The notes under the pieces are model-generated. The model was not told the origin of the DNA, ran no database searches, and was given only the letters and a program-made list of their open reading frames with translations. 64,000 nt of DNA. Origin: Mastigocoleus testarum BC008 (GTDB lineage Bacteria; Cyanobacteriota; Cyanobacteriia; Cyanobacteriales; Nostocaceae). Position 1 is the stretch's first letter; every line of letters begins with the position of its first letter. Both the position numbers and the translations under genes were made by a program. Below are positions 1 to 8,150 of the stretch, in pieces. The stretch covers positions 131,247-195,246 of the forward strand of contig NZ_LMTZ01000129.1 in assembly GCF_001456025.1 (NCBI RefSeq), given 5' to 3'.

Positions 1-23
1 AATGTTAAGACCTTAAGTGAAGG

Positions 24-422
24 TTAGGACAAATACTTACCTAATATTTGATCGGCAAGCTGGCTAAATCCTGGCAAACCTTTATATTTGTTTTTAGATA
101 TTCGGAGCATTAACCAAATACTAACCAAAAAATAACTAGAAGTAAAAAAGCTATTGAGGATAAGCAAGCGTACTGCAAATAAGTTTGAGTTGAAGGATGC
201 AGTTCCACTTGCTAGGAAAATATACCCTACAACCCATATAAGGGCTAAAGTAACTGATAGTCGACTGATACTAAGCTTTTCCCTACTACCTTGTCTGCGA
301 TAAAGAGTCCATAAAGATGGGAAAAAACCTATGACGGGAATTAAATATAAAAGTAAATATTGGGAAGGATATGATGTATCGTTGGTGTTATAAGTTCTGT
401 TTGCGCTTTCTGTATGGTTCAT
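24..422 (-). CDS. Small membrane protein, function unknown
   Basis: This gene encodes 132 residues. A polar N-terminus (about 1-20) is followed by three hydrophobic stretches, at about 22-40, 55-75 and 83-105, and a basic C-terminus. The layout fits a small inner or thylakoid membrane protein with three helices. I do not recognise a family or catalytic motif. The gene stands alone, divergent from the permease gene that starts at 570. The start is an ATG at 420-422. That it is real rests on its length, its clear membrane topology and the lack of any competing frame. Confidence 0.6.
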   Translation of the reverse strand: MNHTESANRTYNTNDTSYPSQYLLLYLIPVIGFFPSLWTLYRRQGSREKLSISRLSVTLALIWVVGYIFLASGTASFNSNLFAVRLLILNSFFTSSYFLVSIWLMLRISKNKYKGLPGFSQLADQILGKYLS

Positions 423-569
423 TTCTAAGTATGTAATTATAAATTAGGGGAATTATTAATCTAAAATGAGTAATGAAAAATTTAGCTGACGTTCTTCACT
501 TGTAAAAAAGAGTTGTAAAAAAGAAATTGTAGAAAAGAAATTTATTTCGTTGTATCCCGCAATCAGCAG

Positions 570-1697
570 ATGCAGACAGGTAAGCTCCTCCAATGGTGGC
601 AGACACTTACGCCGATAGTACGAATAGCCGCAGCTACTTTATTAACGCCACTATTAGTACTTAATGGCTGGGCACTTTTAGCTATTTTCAACTATTTTCA
701 TTCCTTAATTGTTATTTTAGTCGGAGCATCAGTTTTAGCGTTTCTGCTTAACTATCCCGTTAGCTGGTTGGAACGTCAAGGTGTTAGGCGAGAACCGGTA
801 GCAATCTTAGTATTTTTGATTGCCTTATCAATTTTATTAGCATTAGGCGTGACCCTTTTCCCCTTGGCTTTAACCCAAGCACAGCAACTTGTTGCTCGCT
901 TACCAGATTTGATAGATTCTGGGCGTTCGCAATTAATGATGCTAAATGAAAAAGCAGATACTTTAGGATTACCTCTAAATTTAGATGCTTTAGTAGTACA
1001 AATTAATGATCGTGTCAAAGGAGAACTGCAGGCGATCGCCGGACAAGTTTTGAACTTGGCAGTGATTACGGTCACAAGTCTGCTAGATTTTGTTTTGACA
1101 ATGGTCTTAACTTTTTATCTTTTACAACATGGAGGTGAGCTTTGGTCTAGTTTAATATATTGGTTACCTACCAAATTTCGCGAGCATTTTTCCGAAACTA
1201 TCCGCTTGAGTTTTCAAAATTTCTTTATTACTCAACTGATACTATCGGTTTGTATGGCATCGGCACTAATATCTACTTTTTTATGGTTGAAAGTACCATT
1301 CGGTTTATTATTTGGTTTAACAATTGGCTTGATGGCGCTGGTTCCCTTTGGAGGTACTGTAGGTATTGCTGTGACAACTTCCCTTGTCACGTTACAGGAC
1401 TTTTGGATGGGAATGAGGGTTTTACTCGCAGCAGTTATTATTCAGCAAATTCTGGAAAACTTAATTGGACCCCGGATATTAGGTAGTTTTACAGGGTTAA
1501 ATCCAGTTTGGGTAGTAATTTCAGTTTTGTGTGGAGCTAGAATTGCTGGGCTTTTGGGTGTTGTTGTGGCTGTTCCAATCGCTGTGGTAATCAAGTCTAT
1601 CTTAACTTTTTTACGCCCAATGCCTACTGATAACGTTGACTCAGCTGATGAGATTGTAGAGGAACAACCAAATCAAGTATCAGTACCATTAAGATAG
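570..1697 (+). CDS. AI-2E family (PerM-like) membrane transporter
   Basis: This 375-residue protein has the layout of the AI-2E/PerM (UPF0118) family. Paired N-terminal helices lie at about 20-85, an amphipathic central stretch at about 95-165, and several C-terminal helices follow. The C-terminal signature includes GLMALVPFGGTVGIA and ILENLIGPRILG, which are the conserved parts of the family. Members export small molecules or act in sodium/proton exchange, but the substrate cannot be read from sequence. The start is the ATG at 570, and no strong Shine-Dalgarno sequence is visible. The gene appears to be a single transcription unit. Confidence 0.88.
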   Translation: MQTGKLLQWWQTLTPIVRIAAATLLTPLLVLNGWALLAIFNYFHSLIVILVGASVLAFLLNYPVSWLERQGVRREPVAILVFLIALSILLALGVTLFPLALTQAQQLVARLPDLIDSGRSQLMMLNEKADTLGLPLNLDALVVQINDRVKGELQAIAGQVLNLAVITVTSLLDFVLTMVLTFYLLQHGGELWSSLIYWLPTKFREHFSETIRLSFQNFFITQLILSVCMASALISTFLWLKVPFGLLFGLTIGLMALVPFGGTVGIAVTTSLVTLQDFWMGMRVLLAAVIIQQILENLIGPRILGSFTGLNPVWVVISVLCGARIAGLLGVVVAVPIAVVIKSILTFLRPMPTDNVDSADEIVEEQPNQVSVPLR

Positions 1698-1915
1698 TCG
1701 CAGCCCTGATATCAATCGTTTATGTTACCTAAAAGAAGCACTATTTCGAAGCAAAATTTTATTGACTATTGACATTTACACAGAACAGTTCTCACAGGTG
1801 TATGTGTCTGTTCAGCCTTACTTACTAAAATTAACAAAAACAGTTCAGGCACAACTCAAAGTTTGAAATTAACTATCATTAGGAGATAATAGCAATTTTT
1901 ACTTTCAATATTTAT

Positions 1916-3226
1916 TTAGACATTAGGTTCGACTATTGAACCCACGAATAATAAGCTTCCTGTTTTGTTATCCCGAATTGCATAAAAGAAGGGGCGACTA
2001 ACAATCATTTGAAATGGTTTTTCAATAGGAGCAGAAAGTGGTACGACTCCAACAGAAGTAGTAGCTGCAGCTTCTGTACCTTCTTCATTTACTTCTACAA
2101 AAGTTTTATGCTTCACTTCAGAAATGGCAAGATTATTTCCCATCTCAGAAAAATTTGCTTTCTCTGTAAAAGCTTCCCTCATTCCCAAAGCACTTAATGT
2201 TTTGTTGAGAGTAATATCGTACTCTGTCTTAAAACGTGGTAGACGAATTGAACCTTGCCGTTTCTTAAACTGGGTCATCCATTTACCCCAATTCGAAGCG
2301 TTTAAACTTTGATAAAATTCTTGCAAACTAGAATTTTCCTTGGGTAAAAATACATAAAAGCTGATTCGTTCGTCTTCACCGTAGGGTAAACTTACAGATT
2401 GAAATTTTTCAGTTTCGTAGTATTTGTATTCATCGCTTTGTGACATCATGGGGTGTAGTTTTTGTTTACCTGATGCCAATGTAAAAGGTAATTCTTGGGT
2501 TTTTGTGCGATCAAATTCTTTATTCCAGCTACCTTTAAAATAAATAGCATTGATAAGGAATAATACATCATCGTTGTTTATTCTTTCAAGAATTTTATCT
2601 ATTTTACCTTGGGTATTTTCTTTTACCCATCTATTTACTGTTTTTACTGAGTTGGGATCTTTAAAATTTAGATTGGTAATTTCAGCTTGATAAAAATTCT
2701 GATTTCTTTGAAGAAACTCGGGGCTAAGTTTAAAACCTTGATTTAACCAGAGAGAATTAGCAATATCGAGCTTTACCTTCTCGTCTGGATTGACCAATAA
2801 TTTTTTCAATTCCGCATAGCCATTATTAATCTGTTGTAGGTTTAGACCCTTTAGCTCTAAGGCGTGAGCCATTACTTTTTGGGTCGAACCACTAGCACCG
2901 TTGTAGGTCATTGCTAAAACCATAGCGATGCTGGAAGGAGAAATAAAAATATTTTCTTCCTTTTGTTCTTTAAGAATTTCTGCAAATAATTTAAAGCCAA
3001 ACTTGGTGTTAGCTGCAACAATTTTTTGTTCTGGCTTTGTCATTGGGGTTAAAGGTGGAGCTTCTGTATTAGGCAAAGGAGATTCAGCAACAGCACTCGT
3101 GCTACCATTTATCTGCGAGTAACCTAGTACACTCATTAAAACAACGCTAGTTGCTGCTAGTACGTAACGTCTACCAAGACTCACGCCGTAACGCCTTTGA
3201 AGAAAATTTGTGCGAGAACTATTCAT
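1916..3226 (-). CDS. Exported serpin (serine protease inhibitor)
   Basis: Serpins trap proteases by a conformational change. From the ATG at 3226 the protein has 436 residues; a GTG at 3289 would add 21. The N-terminus has a basic patch, a hydrophobic stretch (YVLAATSVVLMSVLG) and a small-residue site near SAVAES, which suggests export. The body carries serpin hallmarks: NIFISPSSIAMVLAM, FLINAIYFKGSW, and FYAIRDNKTGSLLFVGSI near the end. The reactive-loop hinge EEGTEAAATT matches the inhibitory consensus, with Thr at P14 and small residues from P12. Counting from the hinge puts P1-P1' at Leu-Ser in VVPLSAP, give or take one residue. It probably inhibits an extracytoplasmic chymotrypsin-like or elastase-like protease. 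Confidence 0.93.
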   Translation of the reverse strand: MNSSRTNFLQRRYGVSLGRRYVLAATSVVLMSVLGYSQINGSTSAVAESPLPNTEAPPLTPMTKPEQKIVAANTKFGFKLFAEILKEQKEENIFISPSSIAMVLAMTYNGASGSTQKVMAHALELKGLNLQQINNGYAELKKLLVNPDEKVKLDIANSLWLNQGFKLSPEFLQRNQNFYQAEITNLNFKDPNSVKTVNRWVKENTQGKIDKILERINNDDVLFLINAIYFKGSWNKEFDRTKTQELPFTLASGKQKLHPMMSQSDEYKYYETEKFQSVSLPYGEDERISFYVFLPKENSSLQEFYQSLNASNWGKWMTQFKKRQGSIRLPRFKTEYDITLNKTLSALGMREAFTEKANFSEMGNNLAISEVKHKTFVEVNEEGTEAAATTSVGVVPLSAPIEKPFQMIVSRPFFYAIRDNKTGSLLFVGSIVEPNV

Positions 3227-3289
3227 TAACTTGTCCAATATCACCACTATTATCGTCACAATCCTGATTTCGACTATGACATTTTCCAC

Positions 3290-3639
3290 GACTTGGCAAG
3301 TTAGCGGTTACAGTTTTGGCAACAACATATAATATATTGTCAAATTATGAAAAACAATAAATAAATGTATATGAGATTGTCACAAATAATTATTCAGAAT
3401 AAAACAAGTGTTGTCTAATATAGAATTTTGACAACGATCAAGTTATTTAATATTAGTTATAAATTGATTTCAGTAGTAAAATTAGTAGTTATACTATCTT
3501 ATTTTCCTAATTTTTAAAGTAGCTATACTCTTGAAAGGAAATTAATTAGAATTCCGAGTGCCTTAAAAAAATAAAATACTTTTTGCATCAAATATGATGG
3601 AAATTATTGTTGTCGTAAAATACCAAAATTATAGGGTGA
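3290..3639. other. Intergenic region upstream of the NB-ARC gene
   Basis: This is a 350-base, very AT-rich spacer between the divergent serpin and NB-ARC genes, so it must hold promoters for both. I see no convincing hairpin, repeat array or short gene in it. Confidence 0.5.
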
Positions 3640-6126
3640 ATGAGTAATAAAAAAAATGATTTTTTCTCGAACGATATTACTTTTAAACAAGTTTTAGGTC
3701 TAGTAGACGAACTAGTCGTTTCTAAAACTGGTAAACATTTATCAAATATTGAGATATTAGTACTTTTTGGGACTTGGCAGGGAAAAAAATATTCACAAAT
3801 TGCGGCGGAAAATAATTATACCCTTGAATATTTGAAAAATGACATTGGGCCAAAACTTTGGCAACTTTTATCTCAAGTTTTATCAGAAAAAGTTACTAAA
3901 GCTAATGTTAAAGCTGTTATTCAGCAGCGAATCTATCAACAAGAACAAAAAGAACTAAAAATGAAAGGGCTAGCCGGTGAAGATGGTTGGCTCAATACAG
4001 AAGAAGTTCGTGATGATAGAGAAACTACAAGGGAACAAAAATTTCTGTTAGATTCACAGCCTGATTTAATTATACATAGAACTAAAACTCAGTCCGAACA
4101 GTCACAGTTCAAACTAAAACATAATTTGCCTAATCGCGACCGTGCAGAATTAGTTGGACGGGAATGGGAATTAAACAAACTTCTGGATTTACTTTCGTGG
4201 AAAAATCCCAATGCTCGTATTTCAATTGAAGGACTAGGTGGGATTGGAAAAACAGCCTTAATTTTGGATGTAGTATATCGTTTTTTGCAAGGTTCAAAAA
4301 TTTTGCAAGTCTCACAAAAAAATCTAGTTTGGCAAGATCCTGGAGAAAGTTTGCCTGATTTTGAAGCGATTATCTTTACCAGTGGAAAAACTCAGTATTT
4401 TACAGAATGTGGAATTGTGCCCCGTTGGCGTGGAGAAAAAAACTTTGCTGATATCTTAAAAACAATTGCTCGTATTGTTGGCTGTGAAGGGATATTTACT
4501 GACAACTTTGAAGAAAATTATCAACAAATATGGAAGCATTTAAGTAACAAACGGACTTTACTAATCATTGATAACTTTGAGAATCTAGAAGAACAGCAAA
4601 AAATTCTCAGTTTTCTTTATGAATTGCCATCCACAGTTAAAATCGCACTCATAAGTCGAGAAAAAACACCTTTCACAGCAGTCCATCTAACAGGTTTGAC
4701 TCAAACTGAGACTTTAATATTGATTCAAGAACAAGCTAATCAAAACGGTGTTACCTTAGGTTTAGATAAGTCTTTAGAAATTTATAAAATTACTAGTGGT
4801 ATACCTGCTGCGATTAATTACGCCATTCGTCTGCTCTGTGCGGGTTATAGTATTCAATCAATTACTTCCCAGTTAAGAAGCTATCGGGGAGATTATTGCC
4901 GCTTTTACTTTGAGGGTTCAATGCAGCATATTGAAGGACAAACAGCCTATCAACTGTTAATGGCGTTGGCAGTATTTGTTAAACCTCCAACTAAACAAGC
5001 AGTATGTGTTGTGGCTGCTATAAACGAACATATTGCAGCAAACGATTTAGCCCGCTTACAACAATTATCTTTGATTATTCATCAACAAGGGAGATATGTT
5101 ATCCAGCCGTTGACCCGTGAATATGTACTCTCGAAAATGGCAACAAATCCCCAACTAGCAGCTTTGGTTCGCAATCGTTGGGTTAATTGGTATTTGGACT
5201 TTACTCACAAACATGGTGGTAAAGATTGGCGTGAGTGGCAAAATTATCAAGATTTAGCTGCTGAATGGGATAACATCACCGAAGTAATTCAATGGTGTAT
5301 TAAGAAAGAACGTTATGATGATGTCTGCGAAATGTGGCGTAACGTAAAATGTTACACTTACTCGCAAGGATATCGTCGTCGTAATCGACTCAAGTATTGG
5401 GATGCAGCTTTAGGATGGTTGGAGTGGCTCACTATTAACGCCCAAAAGTTTGAAGATTCAGCAACTTTTATTGAAGTGATAGCCGAACGGGGATGGAAGT
5501 TGACTTTAATGGCACAACCTTCATGCCTCGCTGCGGCAAATAAATTGTTCACCCAAGCTTGGGGATTGCGCCAATATCAAACAGTTGATTGGCAAGTCAA
5601 TTTAGCGAATCATATTGCTGTATGGCATATTCAGCAAAAGCAATTACAAAAAGCAGAACAATGGCTCGAACGTGCTGAAAGTTTACTGGATAGTGAGGAA
5701 GTTCCATCATCTATTGCAGTTCGATTATCGATAAATATTTCCTACTATAAAGGCGAAATTTACTATAAAACAGGTAATTACAAACTTAGTCAGGAGTTAT
5801 TTCAACAAATTGTGGATAAAGCCCAAACTATTGGCTGGCAAAGAGCAATTTGTCTTGCCAAAGATTTTTTAGCAGATATTGCTATTCAAGAAGGCGACTT
5901 ACATAAAGCACAGTTGCTTTTGACAGAAGCTTTGCAAGTCGCTAAGAACAATCAAGATGAATGTACTCAAGCATATACAAAACGCTCTCTAGCAAACCTA
6001 GAGCAAAAACGAGGTAATTTAAAAGTCGCCTGCGATTGGGCAAAACAGGCAGTCAGAGCGTTTGACAAGTTAGGAATGCTCGTGGAGCTACAAGAAACAC
6101 AAGCTTTAATTCAATTATTTTCCTAA
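3640..6126 (+). CDS. NB-ARC signalling ATPase with N-terminal HTH and C-terminal TPRs
   Basis: This is an 828-residue STAND-class ATPase. Residues 1-100 resemble the helix-turn-helix found at the N-terminus of vWA-MoxR-associated proteins in cyanobacteria (FKQVLGLVDELV, IEILVLFGTWQGKKYSQIA). The NB-ARC module follows, with an entry motif AELVGREWELNKL, Walker A GLGGIGKTA at about 198-206 and Walker B LLIIDNFENLE with Asp311. A winged-helix-like stretch follows. The C-terminal third (about 640-825) is built of helical TPR-like repeats and would be the sensor. Proteins of this design act as switches in signalling or in anti-phage and cell-death responses. The trigger and output are not evident. 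No effector domain is fused, so the HTH may be the output or a recruitment module. Confidence 0.85.
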   Translation: MSNKKNDFFSNDITFKQVLGLVDELVVSKTGKHLSNIEILVLFGTWQGKKYSQIAAENNYTLEYLKNDIGPKLWQLLSQVLSEKVTKANVKAVIQQRIYQQEQKELKMKGLAGEDGWLNTEEVRDDRETTREQKFLLDSQPDLIIHRTKTQSEQSQFKLKHNLPNRDRAELVGREWELNKLLDLLSWKNPNARISIEGLGGIGKTALILDVVYRFLQGSKILQVSQKNLVWQDPGESLPDFEAIIFTSGKTQYFTECGIVPRWRGEKNFADILKTIARIVGCEGIFTDNFEENYQQIWKHLSNKRTLLIIDNFENLEEQQKILSFLYELPSTVKIALISREKTPFTAVHLTGLTQTETLILIQEQANQNGVTLGLDKSLEIYKITSGIPAAINYAIRLLCAGYSIQSITSQLRSYRGDYCRFYFEGSMQHIEGQTAYQLLMALAVFVKPPTKQAVCVVAAINEHIAANDLARLQQLSLIIHQQGRYVIQPLTREYVLSKMATNPQLAALVRNRWVNWYLDFTHKHGGKDWREWQNYQDLAAEWDNITEVIQWCIKKERYDDVCEMWRNVKCYTYSQGYRRRNRLKYWDAALGWLEWLTINAQKFEDSATFIEVIAERGWKLTLMAQPSCLAAANKLFTQAWGLRQYQTVDWQVNLANHIAVWHIQQKQLQKAEQWLERAESLLDSEEVPSSIAVRLSINISYYKGEIYYKTGNYKLSQELFQQIVDKAQTIGWQRAICLAKDFLADIAIQEGDLHKAQLLLTEALQVAKNNQDECTQAYTKRSLANLEQKRGNLKVACDWAKQAVRAFDKLGMLVELQETQALIQLFS

Positions 6127-6532
6127 ATTACGTAAACATGTGAATTAAATTAAATGTGCACTTGTAACATCAAGGATTTCAAGTTTTTTCTAAATCACTT
6201 TTGTGATTATTTTCATGAAGTTAAATCGTGTCAACTTTTAATTTACATTGGCCGTAAATTAATTTTATGAGCTCTTATAGTTCCAATATTATTTTTCTAC
6301 TTCTATTAGAGGAAAAAGATTGGATTGAGAATTTCGGGTTGCCTTATGTGATCGCAAAACTCACCTTTCCATTCTAAAAATCGATCTAATGCATTTACTT
6401 TCAAAATAATTAAAAATACATGAACTAGTTAAAAATGGATCCGTCTATCTCTTATAACAAACTAATTACGTAATACTTACCACAATCAGTTAAGTTTACT
6501 TTTGTATACAAGTTTATTAAACTGAAATTCAG
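6127..6532. other. AT-rich intergenic region
   Basis: This stretch of about 400 bases separates the NB-ARC gene from the tRNA. It is AT-rich, with stops in all frames, and holds no obvious gene, repeat array or strong terminator hairpin. Confidence 0.45.
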
Positions 6533-6604
6533 AGCGGGTAACGCGATTCGAACGCGCGACATTCACCTTGGCAAGGTGACGCTCTACCACTGAGCTATAC
6601 CCGC
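6533..6604 (-). tRNA. tRNA-Gly (anticodon GCC)
   Basis: Read on the minus strand, this forms a full cloverleaf. The acceptor stem pairs GCGGGTA with TACCCGC. The D arm contains TAGCTCAGTGGTAGAGC, and the anticodon stem-loop is CACCTTGCCAAGGTG with anticodon GCC. The T loop is TTCGAAT, closed by GCGCG/CGCGT with one wobble pair. The discriminator base is U. The CCA end is not encoded, so the nucleotidyltransferase at 8151 or a homologue must add it. Confidence 0.97.
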
Positions 6605-6674
6605 ATAATCAACCTTTGATAATTATTGCAAAGTCAATTTAATTTGTCAAGCGTTGATTGAGAATATTATTTTA

Positions 6675-6725
6675 GGAGGTCAGGAGTTAGGAGTATAGGA
6701 GTCAGGAGTCAGGACTTAGAAGTTC
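6675..6725. repeat. Short array of heptamer repeats (GTCAGGA/GTTAGGA type)
   Basis: Imperfect tandem copies of a seven-base unit close to AGTCAGG or AGTTAGG lie between the tRNA and the end of ribH. The same unit forms the much longer arrays near 24.8 kb and 32.8 kb. Confidence 0.75.
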
Positions 6726-6816
6726 AAACTCCCATATTTACCTTGTAAATCCCCATTAAGTTATTCTCCTGCCTCCTGTTATGGATAAACTAGATAGAAA
6801 ATATCTAGTTGCCAGC

Positions 6817-7398
6817 TTAGCCCTTGGGTGGAGTATCTGTGGAAAACTCCCCTAATGCAGCAGTATTGCTAAGAGAAGGCGCTAAAGATTGAGTACTGCT
6901 AGGATATGCTTGAGTTCCAGAAGAACGCAACTGTCGCATTAAGCTACCCATTTCCAAAGCGTTCATTGCATAATCCCAGCCGTGGTTGCTCTTAATTCCA
7001 GCACGTTCCAAAGCTTGTTGCATGGTATCGGCGGTTAAAACACCGAAAATGACCGGAACTCCCGTTTGAAACGCTGCTGCTGCAATACCTTTTGCCACTT
7101 CTGAAGATACGTAATCAAAATGGGGAGTTTGTCCGCGGATTACTGCTCCCAAACAAATAACTGCGTCGTAACGACCTGAGGTTGCTAATTGTCGAGCAAC
7201 TAGTGGGACTTCAAAACTACCTGGAACCCAAACATAATCTACTTGAGAGCCGTTGGGGTTTACGTCAATACCATGACGTTTCAAGCAATCTTGACATCCT
7301 GCTAGCAGTTTGTTGGTCACCAGGTCATTGAAGCGACCAATTACCACTGCAAAATGCAATGGTTCTGCTTGAGTAAAAGTTCCCTCAAAAACTGCCAT
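6817..7398 (-). CDS. ribH: 6,7-dimethyl-8-ribityllumazine synthase
   Basis: RibH catalyses the penultimate step of riboflavin synthesis: it condenses 5-amino-6-ribitylaminouracil with 3,4-dihydroxy-2-butanone 4-phosphate. The conserved blocks are present: VIGRFNDLVTNKLLAG, VWVPGSFEVPLVA, VICLGAVIRGQTPHFDYV and VPVIFGVLTADTMQQA. The usual length is about 155-160 residues. Here there are 193, because a Ser/Pro/Thr-rich tail of about 35 residues follows the core after MRQLRS. The tail has no recognisable domain and is probably disordered. psbZ lies upstream on the same strand, a neighbour pair I recall from other cyanobacteria. Confidence 0.97.
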   Translation of the reverse strand: MAVFEGTFTQAEPLHFAVVIGRFNDLVTNKLLAGCQDCLKRHGIDVNPNGSQVDYVWVPGSFEVPLVARQLATSGRYDAVICLGAVIRGQTPHFDYVSSEVAKGIAAAAFQTGVPVIFGVLTADTMQQALERAGIKSNHGWDYAMNALEMGSLMRQLRSSGTQAYPSSTQSLAPSLSNTAALGEFSTDTPPKG

Positions 7399-7620
7399 TG
7401 TGCGTTAATTAATTCACTATACTTCTTGCAAATATACATGTGTTTCTCGAAAACGATGGGAACAGAGATTGGAAAACAAGAAAAAATAAAAATTAAGAAA
7501 CAGTGAATTAGGATCTTTCTCAGTTGGACCCCATTTCATTAACTCAAGATTTATTTTGTCTTGGGTTTCTCAGTCCCTCTATTCCCATGCTATTTGTATA
7601 TTTGAATTAGAAGCAGTCGC

Positions 7621-7809
7621 CTAAATTACGAAAAAGTTTAATATTCCAACTAACGCTACTAAAAGAACCCAAACTCCAGAACCAATCCAGAGTAATTTTT
7701 TTGATTCAACCCAATTTTGAGGAGTTGCATAAGCAACAGGAACCCCAATTACCATCACGAATGAGAGAGCTACTAAAGCTAATAAAGAAATTTGAAACAG
7801 GATAGTCAT
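7621..7809 (-). CDS. psbZ: Photosystem II protein PsbZ (Ycf9)
   Basis: PsbZ is a small two-helix subunit at the periphery of photosystem II in the thylakoid membrane. It stabilises the core-antenna interaction. From the ATG at 7809 the protein has 62 residues, the family's normal length. It begins MTILFQISLLALVALSF, has the conserved PVAYATPQNWVESK loop, and ends with a second helix and NFFVI. A TTG fifteen bases upstream could extend it, but the purine-rich stretch GGGAAAAGGGAAA just before the ATG looks like the ribosome binding site, so I chose the ATG. ribH follows on the same strand after about 220 bases. Confidence 0.95.
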   Translation of the reverse strand: MTILFQISLLALVALSFVMVIGVPVAYATPQNWVESKKLLWIGSGVWVLLVALVGILNFFVI

Positions 7810-8150
7810 TTTCCCTTTTCCCAAAAATGCTTGTTTATTATCAAAGATAAAATATCGTGCAGCACAAATGATACCTATTTATTGATTCTCGCACTCCCAG
7901 TGGGCTTTTTCAAGGTTGGGGATTGGGGATAGCACTGCGTGCCCGCCGCAAGCGGCATATGGGGATTAGGGATTGGGGATAGCACTGCGTGCCGCCGCAA
8001 GCGGCATATGGGGATTAGGGATTGGGGATTAGGGATTGGGGTGAGCCCGCGCCTAACGGCGTTAGCGTTAGCGTGGCGTTAGGCATATGGGGATTGGGAA
8101 ATGTTCTACGATCGCGCTACTCTAATCAGAATAGAGGTTCATTGCCCGTT
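7810..8150. repeat. GGGGATT heptamers with a tandem 49-50-base GC-rich duplication
   Basis: Upstream of the nucleotidyltransferase gene lie many copies of GGGGATT or GGGATTA. Within them a 50-base block at 7931-7980 is repeated at 7981-8029 with one base missing; both contain GCACTGCGTGCC and CCGCAAGCGGCATATGG. A GC-rich hairpin follows, GCCTAACG (8051-8058) pairing with CGTTAGGC (8077-8084). These repeats keep a reading frame open in front of the real start at 8151, but they look like non-coding repeat DNA. Confidence 0.8.

Noticed and set aside
776..1075. Minus-strand frame inside the AI-2E permease gene
   Set aside because: It is a shadow of the real gene, with no start signal and low-complexity composition.
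8022..8150. N-terminal extension of the nucleotidyltransferase
   Set aside because: The codons are repeat DNA, and the DHH domain begins directly at the ATG at 8151.
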